A stretch of 64,000 nt of DNA from Oxalobacter formigenes (GTDB taxonomy: Bacteria; Pseudomonadota; Gammaproteobacteria; Burkholderiales; Burkholderiaceae_D): the NCBI RefSeq assembly GCF_002127965.1, contig NZ_CP018787.1:1984001-2048000 (forward strand), written 5' to 3'. Shown here piece after piece: positions 54,109 through 62,739 of the stretch. Numbering within the stretch: the first letter of the stretch is position 1; each line of letters starts with the position of its first letter. Below the pieces are notes generated by a model. That model saw only the letters and a program-made list of their open reading frames with translations. It searched no databases and was not told the DNA's origin. Made by a program: the position numbers and the translations under genes.

Positions 54109-55531
54109 GTTCTTTCTCCCTCACCCGTTTTTCCGCTTCCGCCATCAATTTCCGTCGGTCGATCTTGTTCGTATCGGTTACCGGAAAACTGTCCAGAAAC
54201 CACACCCTGCGCGGATGGATATGCGGAGCCGCCCGATCCAGTATGTGTTGCCTGAGTTTTTCTTCAGTAACACTTCCATGACGGATGACGAAAGCGACCG
54301 GTTTCGTACCCTTGATCTCGTCATCGACCGGAACCACGCAGGAATTGACGACGTCCGGATGCGTTGCCAGCAAGGTTTCCACCTCGCCGGGATAAATGTT
54401 CTCGCCGCCCGACACGAACATATCATCCGCCCTGCCGACAAAAGCGTAAAAGCCCTTGTCGTCCCGCCTGAAAACATCGCCCGTCACGTAATAGCCGTCT
54501 TCCGTAAAAGGCGACAGTTCGGGACGCTTGTGATAGCCGTTCATCAGGGCAGGAGAACGGATTTCCAGAACGCTGTCGGCATTCAAACGGACATCGACTT
54601 CCGGATGCGGATAACCATAGGAAAGCGACGGCAACGGCACACCGTCCGGATGCGCACCGAACGTCACCGGCCCGGATTCAGTCGTCCCGTAACCGACCAG
54701 AATGGCGGCATAGGGCAGTATCACGGCAATCCGCTGGTAAAGGCCCGGCAAGACCGGAGCCGATCCGAGACGGACAAGCCTGACGGAAGAAAGATCGGCC
54801 AGATGAATGCCATCGTCACGCAATATGGCCTCGATCATCGGAGGAACCGCCGTGATGAACGTGCACCGGTACGTTTCGATCGCGTCAAGATAGGACGCGG
54901 TTGAAAACCGTGGCAATATCACCGCCGTCCCACCCGAAGCCAGCACCCAGAAGGCCAGCGCGAGCGCCTGCATGTGAAAAAGAGGGGCGGCGATCAGCGT
55001 GACCTCATCCTGCAATGACAGGGTTTCCACCCGCGCCAGCGCTGTCCAGACATGGCTTTGGTGAGAGAGGACAACGCCTTTTGGCTTGCCCGTCGAACCT
55101 GACGTATACAGGATCAGCGCGGGCTGCCCGTCGTCCGGAACGACCGTTTCAAACGAACGGTTTCCCGATGTATAAAAGGCGTTGACAGGCAGCGTTTTCG
55201 ACAGGGACGCCTTCAATTCCCCGTCCGCAAATACCTGTTGCGCTCCGGAATCGGCCAGTATGTCGCTGATACGCAAAGGCGGCAGCTTCGGATTGACGGG
55301 CACGGCAACCATTCCCGCTTTCATGACACCAAGCAATGTCGCCACGTAAGCGCCCGAATTGACCCCGACCAGTGCGATTTTCGTGCCTTTTTCAAATTCG
55401 TCCGCCAGATCGGCAGCGACCATATCCGATATCCGCTGCAAGTCGGCATAGGTGTAATGAATGCCGTCTGCAAGGCTCACAAATGCCGTTTTCGACGGCT
55501 CCGTTTTTTCTCCAAGCGTTCCCAGATTCAT
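54101..55531 (-). CDS. AMP-dependent acyl-CoA synthetase/ligase
   Basis: Class I adenylate-forming enzyme (ANL superfamily), 476 aa, activating a carboxylic acid to acyl-AMP and then acyl-CoA. Motifs: P-loop ILYTSGSTGKPKGVVLSHQ, VGYGTTESGP, the A7-like GYYVTGDVFRRDDKGFYAFVGRADDMF and A8 GGENIYPGEVE, and the catalytic Lys in VTDTNKIDRRKLM. Shorter N-terminus than fatty-acyl ligases. Overlaps the VOC gene start by 4 bases. Substrate unknown; neighbours suggest it is the compound brought in by the ABC transporter. Confidence 0.92.
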   Translation of the reverse strand: MNLGTLGEKTEPSKTAFVSLADGIHYTYADLQRISDMVAADLADEFEKGTKIALVGVNSGAYVATLLGVMKAGMVAVPVNPKLPPLRISDILADSGAQQVFADGELKASLSKTLPVNAFYTSGNRSFETVVPDDGQPALILYTSGSTGKPKGVVLSHQSHVWTALARVETLSLQDEVTLIAAPLFHMQALALAFWVLASGGTAVILPRFSTASYLDAIETYRCTFITAVPPMIEAILRDDGIHLADLSSVRLVRLGSAPVLPGLYQRIAVILPYAAILVGYGTTESGPVTFGAHPDGVPLPSLSYGYPHPEVDVRLNADSVLEIRSPALMNGYHKRPELSPFTEDGYYVTGDVFRRDDKGFYAFVGRADDMFVSGGENIYPGEVETLLATHPDVVNSCVVPVDDEIKGTKPVAFVIRHGSVTEEKLRQHILDRAAPHIHPRRVWFLDSFPVTDTNKIDRRKLMAEAEKRVREKEHA

Positions 55532-56289
55532 GATTCAAACTCCAGTACACTTCCGTCCTTCAAAGGAACGAGAAGACTTTCACCGACAAAGAAATACGAT
55601 ACCTTCGCATCCAGCAGGAACCCTGACAGCCGGTGCAAGTCCGCTCCTGTGAACGTGATCGCCAGAAACCGGTCGGGCTGAACGGTTTGCAAACCAAACC
55701 GTTTCCGTGCCTCTTCCAGATCGCAGATATCGAGTTCGATCCCCTTCAATTTTCCGAGTCTGCCGTAAGCCTCGCGGGTCACGTCCGGATCGGCTGCGGC
55801 AATCGTCAGTTTGCCGATTCCGGAAACCCCATTCGGGTGCGTCATATGCCCGGGCTGCCAGACCAGTTCCGGTGTCAGATGACGGCAGAAATACACACGG
55901 CCTTCGGCAAACTGCCCAGGTTCCAGCCTCACGGCAAGGAATTCCGCTTTTTCGCCGTTTTCCAGCAAACGGTTGAACTTTTGCAGAGAAAATGCCAGTA
56001 ATCCTGCCTTTTTCAGCCCGGCCACAACAGCTTCTTCGTCCTGCATCCTCAAAACCAGCCCGTCAATGCCCATCCGGCTTTCCATGATGTCCTTGCGGAC
56101 AGGGCCATCCCGTTCCAGACCGATCAATTCCAGATACGTGTCCTGAAATACAATGAGATGATTCACCGAACCGAGGCTGTGGTGACTCTTTGGCGTTACC
56201 GTAAAACCCAGACGGCTGAAAAACGCCCGGTAAGAATCCAGATTGAACCGGGTATTGATGACAAGATGGTCAAGTGAAAACATATTCAT
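55528..56289 (-). CDS. VOC/glyoxalase-like domain protein
   Basis: 253 aa. The N-terminus FSLDHLVINTRFNLDSYRAFFSRLGFTVTPKSHHSLGSVNHLIVF is typical of the glyoxalase-like (PF13468-type) VOC family; a second half-module follows (GVSGIGKLTIAAADPDVTREAYG). His and Glu residues that could bind metal are present (DHLV, YLELIG). Probably an isomerase, lyase or dioxygenase-like enzyme of the same pathway. ATG overlaps the thioesterase stop by 4 bases. Confidence 0.8.
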   Translation of the reverse strand: MNMFSLDHLVINTRFNLDSYRAFFSRLGFTVTPKSHHSLGSVNHLIVFQDTYLELIGLERDGPVRKDIMESRMGIDGLVLRMQDEEAVVAGLKKAGLLAFSLQKFNRLLENGEKAEFLAVRLEPGQFAEGRVYFCRHLTPELVWQPGHMTHPNGVSGIGKLTIAAADPDVTREAYGRLGKLKGIELDICDLEEARKRFGLQTVQPDRFLAITFTGADLHRLSGFLLDAKVSYFFVGESLLVPLKDGSVLEFES

Positions 56290-56681
56290 TCCCCCGTCTG
56301 GTAAACGCCCCTGCCGGAGGCGACCAGTTTTCCGCTTTCATCGAACACTTTCGCCTCGGCCGAGGAAATCTTTCTGCCGGCTTTCAGTACCGTTCCGACT
56401 ATTCGCAGGTTTCCCCTTGCCGCAGCGTGATAATCGACGCGCAAGTCAATCGTCGGAACCCCGCGTCCGGTATGGGAGAAAAGCGCCCAGTCCGCGCCCA
56501 GATCGACCAGTGAGGCCAGGATGCCGCCATGAATGTAATTGCCTTCGGGATTCACGATCCATTCAGGCCGCCACTGTGCCGTGATTTCCACGTGCCCCTC
56601 GCCCACATCGGTCACTTCCAGCCCGAGCCACTGGTGGAAAGGACGGGATTGGATCAGAGCATTGATTTCGTTTTTCATCAT
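56286..56681 (-). CDS. PaaI-type hotdog thioesterase
   Basis: 131-aa hotdog-fold acyl-CoA thioesterase. The family core reads NPEGNYIHGGILASLVDLGADWALF, followed by TIDLRVDYHAAARGNLRIVGTVLKAGRKISSAEAKVFDESGKLVASG. PaaI-like enzymes hydrolyse aromatic or other acyl-CoAs, which fits the adjacent CoA ligase. It overlaps both flanking genes by 4 bases. Confidence 0.88.
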   Translation of the reverse strand: MMKNEINALIQSRPFHQWLGLEVTDVGEGHVEITAQWRPEWIVNPEGNYIHGGILASLVDLGADWALFSHTGRGVPTIDLRVDYHAAARGNLRIVGTVLKAGRKISSAEAKVFDESGKLVASGRGVYQTGE

Positions 56682-57676
56682 GTCGGGTCCACAATAATTT
56701 TTCCGATGACCTTCCGGTCCCTGATTTGTGCCAGCCCCTCTGACGCCTGTTCCAGAGGAAGAACACTGTCGATGTAGGGATCGAGTTCACCTTTGGCAAC
56801 CATATCGAGCAAATCCGTCAGGTTCTCGTTATAAAAACTGTTCGATCCCCGGATGTTCAGCTCAAACGTCCAGATGTAGCGCAAATCCTCTTTCGGGTCG
56901 TAACCTGCCGTCGCACCGCAAACCAGAATCTGTCCACCACGTTTCACGGCTTTGAGGGATTTCGTCCAGGTATCGCCCCCTGTGAAATTTACGAGCACAT
57001 CCACGCCTCCCTTGTAAACACGGCGTTCCGGCTTGCCGAGATGCTCGTAAACCCATTTGACGAAATCTGTCGTCTGGTAATTGATGACATGGTCTGCGCC
57101 GAGTTTTTTCAGTGCATCGCATTTTTCCTCGCTTCCGCCGCAGGCGATCACCTCGGCACCCAGTTTCTTTGCCAGCAAAACCGACGCCGTTCCAACCCCG
57201 CCACTGGCTCCCAGAATGAGCACCGTATCGCCCGCCTTGACCGTGTTGTGCGTGATGAACATGCGATGTGCCGTTCCATACGCCACGGGCAAGGCAGCTG
57301 CCTGATAAAAGGTCACCGCGTCCGGAATGCGCAAGAGCTGATCGGCACGGGCTACAGCAAACTCCGCCATCCCGCCATCGATCATTTCCCCCATCAGGCC
57401 GATACCGGGACGGACAGGGTTGACCAGAACACGGTCGCCCTTTTTCCACTCGCCTGCATCCTCTTCAACAATACCGGCAATATCCAGCCCGATCACGACC
57501 GGCAATGGAACCTTGATGCCCGGCATACCGGAAACCGTGAACACATCGTGATAATTGAAAGCCGACGCTTTCACCCTGACCAGTACTTCCCCTTCACCGG
57601 CGACAGGAAGCGGCTTGTCATTCACCAGTTCCAGATTTTCCAGGCCACCATGTCCATTCAATATCAATGCTTTCAT
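56678..57676 (-). CDS. zinc-type alcohol dehydrogenase-like / quinone oxidoreductase family protein
   Basis: 332-aa MDR-superfamily NAD(P)H oxidoreductase. GroES-like N-terminal domain (VKASAFNYHDVFTVSGMPGI, VIGLDIAGIVEE) and nucleotide-binding motif GASGGVGTASVLLAKKLGAEVIACGGSEEK are visible. The structural four-Cys zinc lobe is not evident, which favours the quinone-oxidoreductase or enoyl-reductase branch. Start and SBP stop share one base (TAATG). Role in the operon: reduction step on the imported compound, inferred. Confidence 0.88.
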   Translation of the reverse strand: MKALILNGHGGLENLELVNDKPLPVAGEGEVLVRVKASAFNYHDVFTVSGMPGIKVPLPVVIGLDIAGIVEEDAGEWKKGDRVLVNPVRPGIGLMGEMIDGGMAEFAVARADQLLRIPDAVTFYQAAALPVAYGTAHRMFITHNTVKAGDTVLILGASGGVGTASVLLAKKLGAEVIACGGSEEKCDALKKLGADHVINYQTTDFVKWVYEHLGKPERRVYKGGVDVLVNFTGGDTWTKSLKAVKRGGQILVCGATAGYDPKEDLRYIWTFELNIRGSNSFYNENLTDLLDMVAKGELDPYIDSVLPLEQASEGLAQIRDRKVIGKIIVDPT

Positions 57677-58680
57677 TATTGTCCTGTCGCTTTCTTGTAG
57701 GGTTCTGTGACAAAAACAGCTTCGTTAAGCTGGCCTTTGATGACACCGACTTTTTTGAAGGCTTCATGTTCGAGCTTGAGCGTTTTGATCGTCACCGGAT
57801 CAAATGCCGTCCGGTACATGCTGTCCCAGCGGCTGGCAAAGACACGCGCGTCTTTTTCAGGCAGGTTGGCCTTTTTCTCCATAATCGTCGCGACCTGATC
57901 CTTGTTGGCGCTTCCCCATTTCTGGGCTTCGATCAGGCCACGGATGACTCTGGCGGCCGCATCCGGATTCCTGACGGCAAAGTCTGTCGTCGCAGCCACC
58001 GTGCCGATATAGGGAGGCGCATCGTTTTTGGTGATCTTTTTCCATTCATCGCCCAGATTGGCAATCGTCTTCAGTTTCAGCTCCTTGCCGACCTGATCCA
58101 GTGTGACCGTCCTCAAGACACTGGCATCCACCTGTTTCTGCGCCAGAAACTGGACGAGCCTTGATTCGTTACCGGCCACAATCAAAAAGTCTTCCGGCTT
58201 GACGCCGTATCCCTGATCGGCAATCGTGTTCAACAGAACCGAAACCGCCGCAGTCGGATACGTGCCACCCACTTTCTTCCCCTTCAGGTCGGCCAGCGTC
58301 TTGACCGGTGAATCTTCCGGGACGACCACCACTGCGTCAGCAGGCTGAGACGCGCCGATCAGGACAACAGGCACCCCTTCCTCGTCAGCCGCATAGATGG
58401 CAGAGAGAGGCGAACCGAAAGTGACGTCAATCGAACCCGATGCCAGGGCACGAATCTGCGCGGCCAGATCCGGAAAACGGACGAACTCGACGTCCAGCCC
58501 TTCCTTTTCCAGAAATTTCTGTTCTTCCAGAACCGTGCCGAAGCCCAGACTGACCCCGCTCGTCCAGTACCCCACACGTACCTTTTCTTTTGCCGGTGCT
58601 GGCGGCGATGATAGCCAGAAATACCCGGCAGCCGCCGCAGCAATAATCACCAGAACTGAAACCACTATCCATTTACGCAT
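57676..58680 (-). CDS. ABC transporter substrate-binding protein (SsuA/TauA/NMT1-like)
   Basis: 334 aa. N-terminal membrane or signal segment (IVVSVLVIIAAAAAGYFWLSSPPAPA); no clear lipobox. Mature part VRVGYWTSGVSLGFGTVLEEQKFLEKEGLDVEFVRF, GSIDVTFGSPLSAIYAADEEGVPV and VKTLADLKGKKVGG is typical of the sulfonate/taurine/nitrate-type binding proteins. Substrate class therefore likely sulfonates or similar, but this family also binds pyrimidines and aromatics. Lies 18 bases after the permease. Confidence 0.88.
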   Translation of the reverse strand: MRKWIVVSVLVIIAAAAAGYFWLSSPPAPAKEKVRVGYWTSGVSLGFGTVLEEQKFLEKEGLDVEFVRFPDLAAQIRALASGSIDVTFGSPLSAIYAADEEGVPVVLIGASQPADAVVVVPEDSPVKTLADLKGKKVGGTYPTAAVSVLLNTIADQGYGVKPEDFLIVAGNESRLVQFLAQKQVDASVLRTVTLDQVGKELKLKTIANLGDEWKKITKNDAPPYIGTVAATTDFAVRNPDAAARVIRGLIEAQKWGSANKDQVATIMEKKANLPEKDARVFASRWDSMYRTAFDPVTIKTLKLEHEAFKKVGVIKGQLNEAVFVTEPYKKATGQ

Positions 58681-58698
58681 TTTGTTTCTCCTGAATTT

Positions 58699-59451
58699 TT
58701 AAGATAATTTCCAGCGGAAAAGCCACTTTTCCACCGGCTTGATCACACCTGATTCAATCAGCACCATGAAGACGATCAGCAGCACCGTCCATGCAAAAAC
58801 CTGTGCACTCTGGACCATATCCGCTGCCAGACGCAGGCGGTAACCTATCCCGCTTCCCGCGCCGATCGTTTCCGCGACCAGCGAGACACGCCACCCGAAA
58901 CCGAAAGCCAGACGCGACGCGGAAAAAAACGCGGGCAAAATGGTCGGGATATAAATCTTCCGGACAATCTGGAACGTGTTCATCCGGAAACTGCGGGCCA
59001 GTTCAACGTACTGGCGGTCTACCGTCCTGGTCGCGTCCCAGATATTCGTCAGGATCAGGGGCATCGCCGTCATGAAAACGACGGTCACCGTACTGGCGTC
59101 CGAAATGCCGAACCAGATAATCGCGAACACGGCCCAGATTGCCGATGACACCGTATTCAATACCGAAATGACCGGTTCGAAAAAAACGGCCAGTCTCCGG
59201 CTCGCCCCGAACACGACGCCAATTACCGTGCCGACGATCGCGGAAAGAACAAAGCCCAGCAAGACCCTTCTCACCGTCACGGCAACGTCCGTCCAGAACG
59301 TGTCGGTTTTCACCAGCGACACAAACGCGTCGAACACCGCCAGCGGGCCGGGCAAGACGAACGCCTGCAACTGCCGTGAAGACAATTCCCATATGGCCAG
59401 AACAATCGCGGCAAGCAAAAGCCGTTGTCCGATCAGAGAAACGGTTTTCAT
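58699..59451 (-). CDS. ABC transporter permease (SsuC/TauC-like)
   Basis: 250-aa inner-membrane permease with about six hydrophobic segments. The BPD-type coupling motif is the EAA-like loop DATRTVDRQYVELARSFRMNTFQIVRKIYIPTILPAF. IPTILPAFFSASRLAFGFGWRVSLVAETIGAGSGIGYRL is characteristic of the sulfonate/nitrate/taurine permease subgroup. Overlaps the ATPase stop by 4 bases. Confidence 0.9.
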   Translation of the reverse strand: MKTVSLIGQRLLLAAIVLAIWELSSRQLQAFVLPGPLAVFDAFVSLVKTDTFWTDVAVTVRRVLLGFVLSAIVGTVIGVVFGASRRLAVFFEPVISVLNTVSSAIWAVFAIIWFGISDASTVTVVFMTAMPLILTNIWDATRTVDRQYVELARSFRMNTFQIVRKIYIPTILPAFFSASRLAFGFGWRVSLVAETIGAGSGIGYRLRLAADMVQSAQVFAWTVLLIVFMVLIESGVIKPVEKWLFRWKLS

Positions 59452-60230
59452 ATTTTTTTCCTCAGCGTGCGGATCTGTTCCGAGAGGTGGGCATCCGTCA
59501 GCAATCGCGGGCGATCCAGATTCACGTCGACAATTTCTTTCACGCGACCCGGACGGGAAGAAAAAACAGCGACCCGGTCTGCCAGAACGGCAGCCTCTTC
59601 CACATCGTGCGTCACGAAAACAACCGTCATGCCGGTCAGGTCGTGAAGCCGGAGCAACTCACCATGCATCTGCGAGCGGGTCTGGGCATCCAGTTTGGAA
59701 AAAGGCTCGTCCATCAGCAGCACTTCCGGTTCAATCACCAGACTTCTCGCCAGTGCCACACGGCTTCTCATGCCCCCGGATATCTGATGCGGCCAGTAAT
59801 CGGCAAATTCATGCAGGCCGACCAGATCAATGACCTCGTCGATCCGCGCTTTTTTCGCCTGTTTTCCGAGAGAGGTGTTTTCAAGACCGAAAGCGACGTT
59901 ATCCCTGACCGTGCGCCAGGGCAGCAGGCGATCTTCCTGAAACATGTAGGCGATCCGCTTCCAGCCCGAAAACTGGCCGCTGGCTTTTCCCGAAATCCGG
60001 AAAGAGCCACTGTCCTGCTCGAGCAGGCCGGAAATGATGTTCAAAAACGTGCTTTTTCCCGATCCCGACGTACCGATGATGGCGAATATTTCTCCTGCCC
60101 TGATCGCAAAATCGATATTTTCAAGGACTTTGAGCTCACCAAAATTTTTGGAAAGCGATTTCAATTCGATAATATTCGACCGTGCAAAATCGGTAGAATA
60201 AACCGGTTCCAGATAGGCTACGGATCCCAT
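59448..60230 (-). CDS. ABC transporter ATP-binding protein (SsuB/TauB-like)
   Basis: 260-aa ATPase. Walker A GTSGSGKST, Q-loop YMFQEDRLLPWRTV, signature QISGGMRSRVALARSL (SGGM in place of SGGQ), Walker B VLLMDEPFSKLDAQTR, and switch His in VVFVTHDVEEA. LLPWRTV is characteristic of the nitrate/sulfonate/taurine subgroup. AGGAGG lies 7 bases before ATG. It is the first full gene of the operon; a Cys-rich mini-frame lies ~220 bases upstream. Confidence 0.93.
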   Translation of the reverse strand: MGSVAYLEPVYSTDFARSNIIELKSLSKNFGELKVLENIDFAIRAGEIFAIIGTSGSGKSTFLNIISGLLEQDSGSFRISGKASGQFSGWKRIAYMFQEDRLLPWRTVRDNVAFGLENTSLGKQAKKARIDEVIDLVGLHEFADYWPHQISGGMRSRVALARSLVIEPEVLLMDEPFSKLDAQTRSQMHGELLRLHDLTGMTVVFVTHDVEEAAVLADRVAVFSSRPGRVKEIVDVNLDRPRLLTDAHLSEQIRTLRKKI

Positions 60231-60449
60231 GATCCCTCCTTCAAACGCGGATTAAAAAGTTTTGTCACCGGAAAAATCCGGCATCAGGGCAAAAAAATGC
60301 CCACACCAGTTTTTTTGAAAAAAATCGGGGTGCTGATTCGGTCTTTTTCCTGTCCACATCGAAACGGGACAATATGAAAAGAACCTTGAATGGACGCAGC
60401 CTGTAAATTTACAAACCGGTCAGGACAGCACTGTTATTGCAATCGGGGA
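60231..60449 (-). promoter_or_regulatory. leader region of the ABC/CoA-ligase operon
   Basis: Between the Cys-rich mini-frame and the ATPase gene. On the minus strand it contains several hairpins: TGTAAA/TTTACA (centre ~60407), GGGCA-TTTTTT-TGCCC and CCGGA-TTTT-TCCGG near 60270-60305. No single clear terminator is identified. Confidence 0.45.
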
Positions 60450-60485
60450 TCAGCAACAACAGCAGCAGAAGGAGTGGCAACACAT
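60450..60485 (-). CDS. cysteine-rich leader peptide of the ABC/CoA-ligase operon (11 aa)
   Basis: MCCHSFCCCCC then TGA, seven Cys in eleven codons. An in-frame ATG two codons upstream (60491) would add MS. The upstream ribosome site is weak (CGGACA). The same kind of peptide occurs again before the porin at the end of the operon. In other bacteria, Cys-rich upstream frames are known to couple cysteine supply to expression of sulfur genes; here that is inferred. A 40-codon frame on the opposite strand (60484-60606) starts beside it. Confidence 0.55.
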   Translation of the reverse strand: MCCHSFCCCCC

Positions 60486-60811
60486 GGACATTTGTCCGGA
60501 GGAAACAGAAACGTCTGAAAAGAAACGGGACTTTGCGGATACAGACACGCTTGCGAAAGATCGTTTCGCATCGCCCGGAGAGGTATCAAAATTGTCTATT
60601 GAATGATTCATGATATTTCCTGATTTCCATTTTCATATAAATCCTATGGGATTAGTATGTTTTATGGATGCTATTTTCCCTGAATCAAAAAAAATGTCAA
60701 CATTATTTTGATCGGCTATGACATTTTTTTAACACTTCCACTGAAAAAGGCAGGCTTTTCAGGAAAAATTTTCTTGAAGGAAAACATTTTCCCCGGAGTC
60801 AGCCGAAAAAT
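60486..60811. other. intergenic region between the ABC operon leader and umuC
   Basis: About 325 bases. A plus-strand 40-codon frame with AAGGAG exists at 60484-60606, but it has no recognisable content. The rest is AT-rich (60600-60790) and probably holds the ABC-operon promoter and the umuDC 3' region. Confidence 0.4.
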
Positions 60812-62074
60812 TTACTGACATTCCGCCAGCTCATCCCACGATGTCGTATATCGCGGGGAAACCCTGTCCACCTTCGGACGCCAGCGCCGGTGCATCATAT
60901 CGTCCTGCGACAGACGTAATGTCCCGTTCCCGAAACGGTCATTGATCTCGTCCATGACCTGCATGATCTTCCGTCTTTTCGGATCGGTGAACATGTCCGG
61001 ACTGAAAACCGACTCAGGCGACAATTCACTGACACACGCCCCCGCCTTCCTGTATTCGTATCCCGGCCTGAAAATCCGGTGCAACCCCATCATGGCGTAG
61101 CGGTTGATCTCAATCGTACTGTTCGTCGCGTCGATCAGCGGCAAACTGACATGAGGATGATATTGCGGCTTGTCTTTCCTGAACCGGTCAGTCATGAGGA
61201 ATACATGCACCATCCCTGCAATGGAATGCTGCCTGCGGAGCTGCTTGCCTATTTTCGTCGCATGAAAAGCGATGGCGTTTTCCAAATCGTCAATTTCCGT
61301 TATCACCCCGCCAAACGAACGGCTGGAGAGAATCTGTTTTTTGGGTGGACTGACATCGACCATATCGATACAGGAAATCCCCCGGAGTTCGGAAATCAGC
61401 CGTTCCATGACAACCCCGTAGCGTGAGCGCATCGTCCGGATATCCGCTTCCCGCAACTGGTACACCGTTTCAATGCCACGGCTGATCAGCGAGCGGTTCA
61501 GGCGACGGCCGACACCCCAGACTTCATCGATCGGGATCTGTTTCAGCAAGCCGGATTTCTGCTGTTCGGTCAACACATTGTAATGAAACACGCCCTTTGA
61601 CCGGGGGTGTTTCTTCGCGACGTAATTGGCCAGCTTCGCCAGTGTCTTGGTCGGCCCGACACCCACGCAAACCGGTATGCCGATCCTTTTCGCTACCGTT
61701 TCCCGAATGGCGACCATCCGCTCTTTGACATCGTCGAAACCGGTCAGATCCAGAAACGATTCATCGACACTGTACACTTCCTGAACGGGTGAAAAATCCG
61801 CCAGCAGGTATTTCACCCGGTTGCTCAAATCCGAATACAGAGGGAAATTGCTTGAAAACACGACGACATCCCGGTATTTCGGCAAATCCTTCACCTTGAA
61901 CCAGGGTTCCCCCATCCGGATGCCCAGCGCCTTCGCTTCATTGCTGCGCGCAATCGCACACCCGTCATTACTGGACAGGACAATCACCGGTTTCCCCTCC
62001 AGATCGGGACGGAAAACCCGTTCGCACGAGACAAAAAAATTATTGCAATCGACCAGAGCGAGATTCTTTTCCAT
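60812..62074 (-). CDS. umuC: DNA polymerase V catalytic subunit UmuC
   Basis: Y-family translesion polymerase, 420 aa, close to E. coli UmuC (422). Catalytic motifs: LALVDCNNFFVSCERVF with the first Asp, VYSVDESFLDLTG with the SxDE box, and the palm/thumb segment GVGPTKTLAKLANYVAKKHP. The C-terminal little-finger domain and UmuC-specific tail (HRRWRPKVDRVSPRYTTSWDEL) are complete. It follows umuD by 31 bases on the same strand; both are probably under the LexA box at 62543. Confidence 0.95.
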   Translation of the reverse strand: MEKNLALVDCNNFFVSCERVFRPDLEGKPVIVLSSNDGCAIARSNEAKALGIRMGEPWFKVKDLPKYRDVVVFSSNFPLYSDLSNRVKYLLADFSPVQEVYSVDESFLDLTGFDDVKERMVAIRETVAKRIGIPVCVGVGPTKTLAKLANYVAKKHPRSKGVFHYNVLTEQQKSGLLKQIPIDEVWGVGRRLNRSLISRGIETVYQLREADIRTMRSRYGVVMERLISELRGISCIDMVDVSPPKKQILSSRSFGGVITEIDDLENAIAFHATKIGKQLRRQHSIAGMVHVFLMTDRFRKDKPQYHPHVSLPLIDATNSTIEINRYAMMGLHRIFRPGYEYRKAGACVSELSPESVFSPDMFTDPKRRKIMQVMDEINDRFGNGTLRLSQDDMMHRRWRPKVDRVSPRYTTSWDELAECQ

Positions 62075-62105
62075 CGTTTTTCAAATCACCGTATGTTCAC
62101 ACGTT

Positions 62106-62528
62106 TCAAATCAGTTTGCGGATACTGGCCGTAACCACTCCCCATATCTGCAATTCACGTCCTTCCGTCAATTCAAGCGGCCGGTATTTTTCATTTTCCG
62201 GCATCAGGCGAACCGTCCGTCCGCGCTTGTACAAACGCCTTACCAGATACTCCTGATCGGCCACCCCCAGCACGATATGGTTATGCTGTGGATCGATCGA
62301 ACGGTCGACGACAATCGTATCCCCCTCATAAATGCCGATCCCTTCCATCGAATCCCCTTTCATGCGAAACAGGAAAGAAGAACAGGGATTGACCAGCAAT
62401 TGCGCATTCAAATCGACCATCGTATTGGCTGAATCGGTATGCGGAATGGGAAAACCGGCGACAGAAGTATTTTCAATCCGGTTACGGGTAATGGAATCGG
62501 ACAATTCCGGTGCCGGAGAGCGTCTCAT
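62106..62528 (-). CDS. umuD: UmuD, LexA-like self-cleaving subunit of Pol V
   Basis: 140 aa from ATG 62528, chosen because GAGG lies 7 bases upstream; a TTG further upstream is rejected. With this start the cleavage site is Ala24-Gly25 (TSVAGFPI), the same position as in E. coli UmuD. The S24-peptidase Ser is in MKGDSMEG and the catalytic Lys in LVRRLYKRGRTVRL. RecA-stimulated self-cleavage yields UmuD'. Co-transcribed with umuC. Confidence 0.94.
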   Translation of the reverse strand: MRRSPAPELSDSITRNRIENTSVAGFPIPHTDSANTMVDLNAQLLVNPCSSFLFRMKGDSMEGIGIYEGDTIVVDRSIDPQHNHIVLGVADQEYLVRRLYKRGRTVRLMPENEKYRPLELTEGRELQIWGVVTASIRKLI

Positions 62529-62542
62529 AATGAACCTCAAAT

Positions 62543-62562
62543 TACTGTAAATATATACAGTA
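62543..62562 (-). promoter_or_regulatory. LexA (SOS) box upstream of umuDC
   Basis: TACTGTAAATATATACAGTA, an almost perfect match to the proteobacterial LexA consensus, 15 bases before the umuD ATG. It gives the local SOS-box reference for this genome. Confidence 0.92.
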
Positions 62563-62739
62563 AATTACCGCTCTTTTCAAAGATTAGCAAGTCTGCCTGT
62601 CAGTTTTATGCAGGAAAAATAGTTACCGCAACGAAATGAAAACCCGGACTCCATCCATCAGGCAGGTCTTCAGGAATACCTTATTTTCAGGACGGATCGA
62701 ACAAGCGGGTGAAGAAATAATACGAACTTTTTTCTGTAG

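Noticed and set aside
60484-60606. Plus-strand 40-codon frame (begins MDICPEETETSEKK) with AAGGAG upstream
   Set aside because: No recognisable content; its ribosome site is simply the complement of the minus-strand Cys-codon run region. Kept as a possibility but not called.
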